Source: Gigaspora rosea (taxonomy: Eukaryota; Glomeromycota; Glomeromycetes; Diversisporales; Gigasporaceae). From it: a stretch of DNA of 64,000 bases. The stretch is from NCBI GenBank assembly GCA_003550325.1, contig QKWP01000242.1, positions 39,231-103,230 on the forward strand. The letters are read 5' to 3'. Shown in pieces: positions 56,896 through 64,000 of the stretch. The stretch's first letter is position 1. The number at the start of each line of letters is the position of its first letter. Below the pieces are notes generated by a model, which saw only the letters and a list, made by a program, of their open reading frames with translations, ran no database searches and was not told the origin of the DNA. The position numbers and the translations under genes are program-made.

Positions 56896-58842
56896 TTACA
56901 GGTGTTCATGGATGTCATGTCCACTTCCAAAGATTGTTTCTTTTATTTCATATGTACGGCCGTTTTTGTCTCTAATTTTTCTAGCGCGAACCACATTGTT
57001 TATGTGGCAAAGTTGGATATCTTTTCCATACTTGTCTAAGACTTCTTCATAGTCTTCTGTTGTTCTTCCTGCTCCTGCTGCAAAATAATGTTGTGTATCA
57101 AAACACAGCTTAACTCTATCTATCGTTTTTTCATTTGCAAGATTTTTGTTATACTGATTTTCTTTGTGAACCTTGGATCTAATTTCTATTAGTTCTTCTA
57201 TTGTAGCACCATAGCATTTGTTTGCTGCTGAGTTTTCTAATAATATTATGACGTCAGTGTCTTTTGTTTGTTTTAATATTTCCTGCAGGTTCTGTATTAC
57301 GTCACTTTTGTTATTATTCCGAGCCGTTCCAATATGAAGTACGTAGTTCCTGGCTCCTATTCTATGTGCTCTTTGCACTTCTTCTATTATTCTGGTTATT
57401 CTCCAGTTTAAGTTACCTTGCTTATTATATGTATTACCTGATAAGTCGAGTCCCATTGTTGCATGTATAACTAGCTTCAATTGAGACTGCTTATTGCCTT
57501 CAATAATTTTGATATCATTATCGATATCTGGTATGCCTCTTATCAATGTTATTTGATTTTGTTCAAATTTGTCTTTAAAATCTCCTTTTGCAGGTATATA
57601 CTGCACAAAGGTTTGTATAATATTGCTTCCGGTTTGGATAACAGCTTCGACTATGTCTTTCCATAGTCCATCACAGGTTATTCCAATTAGTTTTTTGCGA
57701 CTTTGGTTCCTTTCACACTGTTTATAAAACAGTTGGAGTGCATTTGAATCAATATGTGATATTGTAAATAGGTCATATTTGATTCTCTTTTCATGCTCTT
57801 TGCGAGTTATCTCGCTTAGTTCTTTAGGTTCTTTAGGAATGTTTTGTTGGTTAGGCACTTTTAAAGTTGTGATATTGTGCCTGTGCCTTGTTCTCTTTTC
57901 TTCCGAGATTAGATTTAGGCGTTTATTTATCTTACTTCTTTGTTTAACTTCATTTTCTTTTCTTGATTTTGTATTCTCATTTATATTAGGTTTCTTAAGT
58001 TCATTTGTTATCTTTTTATTTGGTTGGGCGCCTTGTTTTACTTCACTTCGTTTTCTTTCGTCCGTGGGTTTTCGAAACTTTCTACTAGCCTTAGGGGAAA
58101 GGAAAGGTCGTCGGTGAAACGTGGATACTCGAAACTTGCTGCTAGGTTTATCCTCAGAGTATACTTCGGATAGGTTTGGCAGTAGCCTCCGAGCATTGCC
58201 GTAACCGTTTTTGGATTGCTTCAATCGGTAGTGTTGGTGTATGAGAACTCTTTGATTATGTATAGGTTCATTATTAATGAGAATAGTATGATTCTTTTGA
58301 TCTTTTGATATTCCTATTTGTGATTGATGTTTATTACTAAGGAGGATGTATTTGGATTCTGTGTTTAGAACGTCTATCTTTAGATTACATGTTAAATATT
58401 CATTGATTTTGATATCGACTACTATTTTGCCTATTATTTTGACTTCACTTCCTACTGCTTCTGCTATTGCCGGTTTTGATATGATTTTTTCTAGTCCTAA
58501 TTTCTTTGCATGGTTTATTCCCATTGACGTGTTAGTTGATCCTTCATCTAGTTTGAATTCCATTATTATGCCATTTACGAGTGCTATAAAGTAAAACCCT
58601 TTTGCTCCTTTTTGTTTGAGCTTATTAATTTTTGTTTGTTCAGGAAAGAATAATTTTTCATAATTATGATAGGCAGAGTATTTTGGTTCGTTAAAATATT
58701 TTTCTTTATTAAATGTGAATAGTTCTAGTTCTTTGATACATGAATATGGATATGGATAATTATACATATTATAATGTTTGTTATTATACTCTCCAATACA
58801 GCCTGTATTTAATTTAGGGAGTTGTTCATGAGTATTGGGCAT
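56896..58842 (-). CDS. Aspartic protease fused to endonuclease IV-like domain, 648 residues (virus-like element)
   Basis: Residues about 80-180 look like a retropepsin: FYFIALVNGIIMEFKLDEGS (active-site DEGS) and later IDVLNTESKYILLSN. A basic linker (about 205-370) follows. Residues about 385-648 match the endonuclease IV TIM barrel: GITCDGLWKDIVEAVIQTGS, then VIHATMGL, YVLHIGTA, ILLENSAANKCYG, CFDTQHYFAAG and LCHINN, corresponding to zinc-ligand segments H69, H109, E145, D179/H182 and H216 of E. coli Nfo. Endonuclease IV cuts DNA at abasic sites in base-excision repair; large DNA viruses carry it too. The ATG lies 8 bp after the Gag stop. Uninterrupted. The fusion is highly unusual. Confidence 0.8.
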   Translation of the reverse strand: MPNTHEQLPKLNTGCIGEYNNKHYNMYNYPYPYSCIKELELFTFNKEKYFNEPKYSAYHNYEKLFFPEQTKINKLKQKGAKGFYFIALVNGIIMEFKLDEGSTNTSMGINHAKKLGLEKIISKPAIAEAVGSEVKIIGKIVVDIKINEYLTCNLKIDVLNTESKYILLSNKHQSQIGISKDQKNHTILINNEPIHNQRVLIHQHYRLKQSKNGYGNARRLLPNLSEVYSEDKPSSKFRVSTFHRRPFLSPKASRKFRKPTDERKRSEVKQGAQPNKKITNELKKPNINENTKSRKENEVKQRSKINKRLNLISEEKRTRHRHNITTLKVPNQQNIPKEPKELSEITRKEHEKRIKYDLFTISHIDSNALQLFYKQCERNQSRKKLIGITCDGLWKDIVEAVIQTGSNIIQTFVQYIPAKGDFKDKFEQNQITLIRGIPDIDNDIKIIEGNKQSQLKLVIHATMGLDLSGNTYNKQGNLNWRITRIIEEVQRAHRIGARNYVLHIGTARNNNKSDVIQNLQEILKQTKDTDVIILLENSAANKCYGATIEELIEIRSKVHKENQYNKNLANEKTIDRVKLCFDTQHYFAAGAGRTTEDYEEVLDKYGKDIQLCHINNVVRARKIRDKNGRTYEIKETIFGSGHDIHEHL

Positions 58843-58850
58843 GCTCCCGT

Positions 58851-60572
58851 TTAGAAATAATAATCATTTTCTGATTCTTCTGAGCTTTTCTTTTCAAGGT
58901 TATGACTTTCATATTCATCAGAATTGCTTGAATCGCTTGATGATTCGTATTGTTCAAGTTCTTGATAGGATTGTGATTCTTCATCACTTGACGAGTATTC
59001 ATTTTCAAGATGATATTGTTCTCTAAATTTTGTGAATCGGATATATTCATCAAAATCTTCTTTCTCTCTTGATTTTTCAAGGTTGAATACCATTGGGTCT
59101 TCTATTTCTTCTATGTCTTTTCGGTATTTGTAACAGCTATTGGTAAAATGTGTGTCTGTTTTACAATGATCACACCACATTTTCTTATCCTTATATTTTT
59201 CTTTATTAAATGGTTTATATTTCTTTTCATATTGTCCTGATGAGTCCTTTGGGCGAAATGATGATTTTTTGAATCCTTCTTCTTTGGTTCTGTAAGGCTT
59301 GGATGAGTCTTTTCCTTTCTTTGATTCTTTCCATTTTTTGTAGTCTTCTCTAGATTTCCATGTTCTTCCTTTTTTGTCCGTATATCCATTTCCTTTCTTG
59401 TTAAATTCTTTTCTGTTTTTATCTTTTGAGAATCTCTCTTTTGAGAATTTCTTTCCTTTGTTATATCCTTTATCTTGTTTCTTTGATCTACAGTCACTCA
59501 TAAGGTGTCCTTTTCTTCCGCAATTATAACATTTCATGTTTCTGAGAGATACTATTGCGAATTCATTCTTTTTAAATCTATTTTCTTTTTTCTTCTTTTC
59601 ATTATCATAGAATTCTCTTTGTTTATTTAGGAAGTTTGTTTGTTTCTTTTCTGATTGGTTTCTGAAATATTCTCCTACTTTTCCTGATTTATAATAATCA
59701 TACACCCTTGATAGTGCTGTAAAGAATGCGGGTGTATCCGTGATTTCATTGTTAATTAAGTTCATCTGGCTTTTGTAGTCTTCCAGTTCATGTCGTCCAT
59801 TTGGTAACATTCCTTCTAATAGTATTTGTAATCCTCCTAAGAATGATGTGTTGTTTCTACATAATGCTAAGTCGCGGTTAAATTTGGTTTGGAAGTTTGC
59901 TGCTTCATCTATTTCAATTAAATATCTTGGTTCAAATTTCATTTTGTTGAACAATTTCTGTTTTTCTTTAATCATTTTTGGTGTTATAAATACTTTATCA
60001 AACCATAATCTGAATGATATTTGTCTTGACATTCCATCTGTATCTGCACATGTTAAGTTTCCTTGTCCTATTCCTCCAGTATGTGCTGCTTGGAAGTACA
60101 TGTTCATTTCTTCAGGGAAATTGGTTTTGTCTAACAAGATTGTTGTTGGGTTATCTTGTACTGATTCCCATTCATGCCTTCTTCTTCGTGCTCCTCTATT
60201 GAAGTCACTTGGGAAGTATGTTGTCAATTCATTTTTATGTGTTTCATATAATATGTATCTGTCGTAATCAAAGCATGATATCGCTAATTTGTGTACTAGG
60301 TTCTTTAAAAATACTACATTATATGCTCCTGAATTTGCTGCATATCCTGCTATAAGTCCTGCTATATTATTTAATGCTATTCTATTATATCAATTATTAT
60401 AGTTTCCAGTAAAGTATCCTGTTGTTAATAAGTCCAGTGGTATATATACTTGTATTGCATGTTCGAAATGGTTTCTAAATTGTATCCAATTTGAGCCATT
60501 GAGTATCATTCTATTCATTAAAGTTTTAAAGTTAATTTTGTTGAGGTCTGGAAATTCTATAGTGCTTGCCAT
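58851..60572 (-). mobile_element. Gag-like region with two zinc knuckles (virus-like element)
   Basis: Begins MASTIEFPDLNKINFKTLMN at 60572. A capsid-like helical part is followed by zinc knuckle CYNCGRKGHLMSDC, a long Lys-rich stretch (about 130 residues), a second CCHC-like module CDHCKTDTHFTNSC, and an acidic/Ser-rich tail (YSSSDEESQSYQELEQYESS). Layout and position before the protease mark it as Gag. Nearly whole, with one or so breaks. Confidence 0.75.
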
Positions 60573-60589
60573 TGTGTGTCAAAGTTTGG

Positions 60590-61336
60590 TTTAATTTTTG
60601 TATATAGACAAAATTGTATATAACCTTTGATATGTAAGTTTTCCAATTCAAGTCCTTTCTTTAATACTTCTTTTTCTTTAGAAATATGTCCAATAGTTAT
60701 ATAGGTTAATGAGTCTTTTATTTCTGGAAATTTCTTGAGTTTATCAAGGAATTTCTTCTGATTTTCTTTCTTTTTCTTTGATATCTTTTCAAGTTCCTTT
60801 TTATATTCGTCTTCAAGGGTTCATAGTGCGTTGATTACTTTTACGAATGTATTGTACTTCCTTGTTGTTAATGTTGTTTGTTATGATGGTATGCTATCAA
60901 AATATCTTTTGAATTGGTCTTGTAATTCTCTTTTTCTTGAGTTGTGATAATATGTATTTGGATATATCGTTAGTCAGTAGTTGAGTTCTTGGTTTGTGAG
61001 TTTAATTGTGTTGCTGTGTTGCATTCAGGTATTTTTGGTTCGTGATTCTGGTTAAATATTCTAGGTCCTGTTTATATACTTTTGTAATGTTGTTAATATA
61101 TTCTTCAGGCTCTTCTTTCCTTATACAGTTGATAATATATGCTTGTACTAGTTCTGCTCTTGCAGGTTTATTTTGATCAATTATGACCTTGCTTTGTTAA
61201 AATATTATTTCTTCATGTTGCTCTAACTGTTTGTACTTTTTGGGTCCTAAATCGATATTTCTTAGTTCTTTGATTCTATTTTCAATATCTTTGAGGTATT
61301 CTTCAGGGTTTAATAAGTTAATGTTGTTATTATTCA
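60590..61336 (-). mobile_element. Accessory ORF region, broken (virus-like element)
   Basis: Charged helical text such as NLLNPEEYLKDIENRIKELR and LEDEYKKELEKISKKKKENQ, no known family. It starts with a TAATG junction to the membrane protein upstream (61339-61335). Broken in a few places. Confidence 0.4.
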
Positions 61337-61681
61337 TTAAGCTGTTGTTACTGGTGTTATAGTACTGTCAATTGCTGATGCAAGTTGATATATTCTTTGT
61401 TGTTCTTTCTCTGCTAGCTTGAGTTTATTGTTAAGTCTTTGTTTATATCCGAAGTATACTGCTAATATAAATGTGAATACTGCTATTAATGCTATTACTA
61501 TATCTTCAATTATTACGTTCTGATCTTGAAAGTATGAGGGTGTTACTGTTGCAGTGGCTGTAGTTGTCTGAAATACAGTTGTTGGTTGTGCTGTTTGGGT
61601 TATTGTTATGTTTAAGGTCTGAGTTATTGACTGAGTTATTGTAGGTACTGATATTGTTACGAGTGAGAACTGTTGACTCAT
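61337..61681 (-). CDS. Membrane protein with Thr-rich ectodomain, 114 residues (virus-like element)
   Basis: Ser/Thr-rich N-terminal part (about 1-55, with an NITIT glycosylation site), one transmembrane segment (IVIALIAVFTFILAVYFGY, about 63-81), and a charged cytosolic tail. Looks like a small mucin-like single-span protein. Its ATG overlaps the stop of the preceding frame (ATGA at 61681-61678), and its TAA overlaps the next ATG (TAATG). Confidence 0.6.
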   Translation of the reverse strand: MSQQFSLVTISVPTITQSITQTLNITITQTAQPTTVFQTTTATATVTPSYFQDQNVIIEDIVIALIAVFTFILAVYFGYKQRLNNKLKLAEKEQQRIYQLASAIDSTITPVTTA

Positions 61682-61841
61682 TTATCTTCTTCCGTCGAAG
61701 ATATTATTTCCTTGTTGGAATGCTTGTTATATTGTCTAAGTTTTCGTTGTTGATCAGGTGGTAAACTATTGATTTGGTCTGGTGTTAGAGTTCTTAGTTC
61801 GTGTTGTCCTTGTTGGAAGTCTGGTATTCTATTGTTTCTTC

Positions 61842-61988
61842 TTAGGTTCCTTTGTTTTCTTTTATTACAGCTTTTGTGTATACAGATGATATTATTACTA
61901 TTAATGCGATACTTATAACAGTAAGTGTGATAATTGTGGCAGTTTCTGGTGAAATTGGTGTAATTGGTTGTTCTTGGGTTTGATTCAT
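61842..61988 (-). CDS. Small membrane protein, 48 residues (virus-like element)
   Basis: MNQTQEQPITPISPETATII, then a hydrophobic span (TLTVISIALIVIISSVY) and a short basic tail KAVIKENKGT. Its ATG directly follows the TAA of the 118-residue ORF (TAAATG at 61991-61986). Length and layout resemble small viral membrane proteins, but function is unknown. Confidence 0.55.
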   Translation of the reverse strand: MNQTQEQPITPISPETATIITLTVISIALIVIISSVYTKAVIKENKGT

Positions 61989-62345
61989 TTAGCAGCAGCC
62001 TGAGTCGTTATATTGAGCTTCGTATAATACGCTCGGGTGTCTTTTGTATAATCTCTTTTTATACCTTTGTATTGATATACAGCAAATAGTAATTGTTAAT
62101 ATGTAGATAAATATTACTATAATTAGTGCTTGTAACAATGAGTATGCTAAGGAGTTCTTTGATATATCTCCTGAAGTGTTATCGATTATTGTTGGTACAA
62201 TAGTTTGGATAGTGGTCATAGATTGTATGTGAAAGAATATTTGTGTTCGTGAATATGTTTGATCACGTGGGTATATACTTTGGTTTGTTCTAATGCTTCT
62301 AATTATATTGTTTATAAATGAAGGTTCCTGAATGAAATAGTTCAT
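61989..62345 (-). CDS. Single-span membrane protein ending in Cys-Cys, 118 residues (virus-like element)
   Basis: N-terminal ectodomain of about 65 residues with NTSG near 58, a hydrophobic segment (LIIVIFIYILTITICCISI, about 73-92), a basic stop-transfer YKKRLYKRH and a C-terminal SGCC. Terminal CC can be prenylated or palmitoylated in other proteins; here that is a guess. TATAAATA lies 70 bp upstream of its ATG (62415-62422), so it may head its own transcript. Confidence 0.6.
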   Translation of the reverse strand: MNYFIQEPSFINNIIRSIRTNQSIYPRDQTYSRTQIFFHIQSMTTIQTIVPTIIDNTSGDISKNSLAYSLLQALIIVIFIYILTITICCISIQRYKKRLYKRHPSVLYEAQYNDSGCC

Positions 62346-62404
62346 GTACAGTTACACTAGTATTGTTGTTTTGGCACGGTAAGGTATTAAAATATTATGT
62401 TTTG

Positions 62405-62426
62405 GGCGCCTTTCTATTTATATCTC
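62405..62426 (-). promoter_or_regulatory. Promoter-like motif 2 of the virus-like element
   Basis: Minus strand reads GAGATATAAATAGAAAGGCG followed by CC. A close relative, GAGATATAAGGCGC, lies at 63281-63294. Both put a TATA-type core beside GGCGC upstream of a membrane-protein ORF. Confidence 0.4.
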
Positions 62427-62493
62427 GGTGGTTAGTTGTTTTGCAATTGTGATAATTGTTGGGCTAACTGTTCTATGTTGATATTGTTTATGT

Positions 62494-62928
62494 CTAATAG
62501 TGTTGTAAATAGTGTTGACTTGTTCCTATTGGTGCTTGTGTTAAGTTACGCTTGTAGGCTAATTTCCTTTTTCTAATTCTTCTAATACAGATTCCTAATA
62601 ATATGGCTATTATTGATAATGCAGCTGTGATTGTTGATAGAATTTCTATTGCTAAAGTATTGTTTATATTGTTGTTTGGAGCGTCTGTAGATGTAGCTAG
62701 TATTGTGATTTTGGCGTTTGTTGGCTTTGTACTTGGATTTTCTTGGGCGTTTGGTATTGTAGAGGTTGGTGTTGCAGATGTTGTTTGTGGTATTGGTACT
62801 GAAATTACTATATCGGCTTGTACTATGGTTCGATTTTTCTGTTGATATTGGTATTGTTCTGAGGCTAAAATTACTAATATTATGAATAATATTATTTGGT
62901 GTATTAAGGCTGTTTTGGCGTTAATCAT
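62494..62928 (-). CDS. Type I-like membrane glycoprotein, 144 residues (virus-like element)
   Basis: Hydrophobic signal-like start (LIHQIILFIILVILAS, about 8-23), a Thr/Ser/Pro/Asn-rich ectodomain (about 35-90), a transmembrane segment (ILSTITAALSIIAILLGICI, about 95-114) and a basic cytosolic tail RRIRKRKLAYKRN. Typical layout of a small surface protein. It starts at an ATGA overlap with the preceding 64-residue ORF. No sequence family recognised. Confidence 0.6.
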   Translation of the reverse strand: MINAKTALIHQIILFIILVILASEQYQYQQKNRTIVQADIVISVPIPQTTSATPTSTIPNAQENPSTKPTNAKITILATSTDAPNNNINNTLAIEILSTITAALSIIAILLGICIRRIRKRKLAYKRNLTQAPIGTSQHYLQHY

Positions 62929-63119
62929 TGAGAATTTGTTTTGGCGAAGTTGGATGCCTTTCTCTGTTCAATTACTGTACTGTATTGTATTTGTTTAGAA
63001 TCTCGGCGTTGAAATACTTTGAGTTCTGAATTAAATGATTGTGTGGGTGAATAATTATGATTGGTTGAATATGATTCTTTTTGGCGCTTGTTCGTTCTAA
63101 TTTTATTTTGTAGGTTCAA
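62925..63119 (-). CDS. Small basic ORF, 64 residues (virus-like element)
   Basis: MNLQNKIRTNKRQKESYSTN start, hydrophilic and basic, no known family. It is the first ORF of the array as seen here; its TGA overlaps the ATG of the glycoprotein ORF (ATGA at 62928-62925), which favours it being real. Confidence 0.45.
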   Translation of the reverse strand: MNLQNKIRTNKRQKESYSTNHNYSPTQSFNSELKVFQRRDSKQIQYSTVIEQRKASNFAKTNSQ

Positions 63120-63280
63120 TGATGGTATGGGTGTGTAGTCCGTAGGTAACAGTTGAGTAGTTTTTAACCAAGTTTCTCTGGTTTCTTACTACTTTTTGGA
63201 TTAAATATAGCCTGAATGGCTTGCTGTTCTGGTTGAATTTGTAGTGGTTTAGTGGTTTAGTAAAGGTGTTAGTTGATTGA

Positions 63281-63294
63281 GCGCCTTATATCTC
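63281..63294 (-). promoter_or_regulatory. Promoter-like motif 1 of the virus-like element
   Basis: GAGATATAAGGCGC on the minus strand, about 165 bp upstream of the first ORF. It resembles the motif at 62405-62426. Confidence 0.35.
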
Positions 63295-63300
63295 TTTTAA

Positions 63301-64000
63301 GTATTTCTTTGCTTTTAATCCTTTATTGTTTATCGAATGTTAGTTAATACTTCTGTTTCAATATAGTTCCTTCTTTGAGGTAGCTATTCTCAAAGTTAGT
63401 ACTCAAGAGTGCGCGCTATTTCACTTTTGATGTTCGTTGAAACTTTTAGTCCAGAAAGTTATATAGTTAAATACACTTTATTAACAAGTTTTTCGATAAG
63501 AAATATGTTTATATTTAATAAACTTTGATTTTATTTATAATATTTAATATACGATAGATAATACAGTTGAATAATAATAATGTGTAATAATAAATAAGAA
63601 TATACGCTATATAGTTTAATATCATTTAAGATATTGAGTACGTTGGTTTTGGTGCTAAACTAATATTCAAGGTTCTATACGGTAATAATATTGTGGTATA
63701 AACTTCGAATTTTTAATACAGTAATATGATTAACGATAAGGGTAAATGTAAAATATGATTTGAATAAAATACTAAAAATACTAAATACGCAAGAATAACT
63801 TCATATAAAAAAATCAGGTTTAAATAATTATTTTCGATTAGTAAAATACATCACGTTAATTTCGATTTTCTATTTATTTCGATCACGTTAACATATTCTT
63901 TGTTTACGTGTTATTGTTTTGATTGTTTTATCAATTGTTACGCCAATTTCTGTACCAGCCAGATTAGTGTTATGGTTCAATTTTTCGAATTTTCTGATAT
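63301..64000. other. AT-rich flank or untranslated end of the virus-like element
   Basis: No ORF. Either the leader or LTR of the element or host DNA; no repeat partner in this window tells which. Confidence 0.3.

Larger units (their letters stand above)
42500..63300 (-). mobile_element. Giant virus-like retroelement with IS1595-type transposase
   Basis: About 20.8 kb, every recognisable gene on the minus strand, with an A-rich coding strand. Order in transcription direction: small membrane proteins (61.3-62.9 kb), Gag (58.9-60.6 kb), protease-endonuclease IV (56.9-58.8 kb), disordered/accessory region (55-56.9 kb), RT/RNase H (52.9-54.9 kb), DDE transposase (51.8-52.8 kb), zinc proteins (49.3-51.7 kb), small-ORF array and membrane proteins (44-49.3 kb), Nudix (42.5-43.7 kb). 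No LTR pair is visible; the upstream end may lie beyond the window. Several genes are uninterrupted, others broken; about ten or more breaks overall. RT and RNase H are Ty3-like, but the full gene set matches no family known to me. Confidence 0.75.

Noticed and set aside
42500-64000. A pair of LTRs bounding the giant element
   Set aside because: No long direct repeat between the two ends was found within the window; the upstream end may lie outside it.
1-64000. tRNA or rRNA genes
   Set aside because: No cloverleaf with A/B-box sequence or rRNA-like stretch was recognised on either strand.

Overview
The window looks like a gene-poor, repeat-dense stretch of a fungal nuclear genome, most likely an arbuscular mycorrhizal fungus of the Rhizophagus type. 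The reasons are strong AT richness, short introns (about 90-110 bp) with GTATG/GTAAT donors, Sel1-repeat genes next to an expanded tyrosine-kinase-like kinase family, a CsbD-like small stress protein, and very heavy transposon load. The species is inferred from this style, not from a marker gene.

Layout. 1-10 kb: a two-exon CsbD-like gene (1572-1941, minus), then a Sel1-repeat plus kinase locus on the minus strand (6.8-9.45 kb). 10-24 kb: LTR fossils, a decayed 1.3-kb mariner, tandem repeats, a TA-targeting transposon rich in GGCACG motifs and a hAT element with a perfect 8-bp target duplication. 24.5-25.2 kb: a decayed WD40 gene resembling DPH7. 27.6-30.4 kb: a second, inverted copy of the Sel1/kinase locus. 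31.3-38.9 kb: an old broken Ty3/gypsy element with both LTRs and probably two nested terminal-inverted-repeat elements. 39-42.5 kb: several small non-autonomous DNA transposons.

The most notable object is a >=20-kb virus-like retroelement on the minus strand from about 42.5 kb to at least 63.3 kb. It has a Gag with zinc knuckles, an aspartic protease fused to an endonuclease IV-like AP endonuclease, and Ty3-like RT/RNase H. Where a retroviral integrase would be expected it carries an IS1595/ISXO2-type DDE transposase. Around this core lie Cys-rich zinc proteins, a Nudix protein, several small single-span membrane proteins and an array of related small ORFs. Genes are packed head to tail, many joined by ATGA, TAATG, TAAATG or TGAATG junctions, which suggests coupled translation from long mRNAs. 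It is treated here as a fossil: several genes read without interruption, others (notably the polymerase region) are broken, with roughly ten or more breaks overall.

Two cautions. An exact repeat of about 1.54 kb inside this element (46.4-47.9 = 47.9-49.5 kb) meets at a single N at 47922 and is probably an assembly overlap. The duplicated Sel1/kinase blocks allow relative dating: the duplication came first, then a TA-target transposon inserted into copy 1 (copy 2 keeps the empty site), then a solo LTR with a 5-bp target duplication landed inside that transposon.
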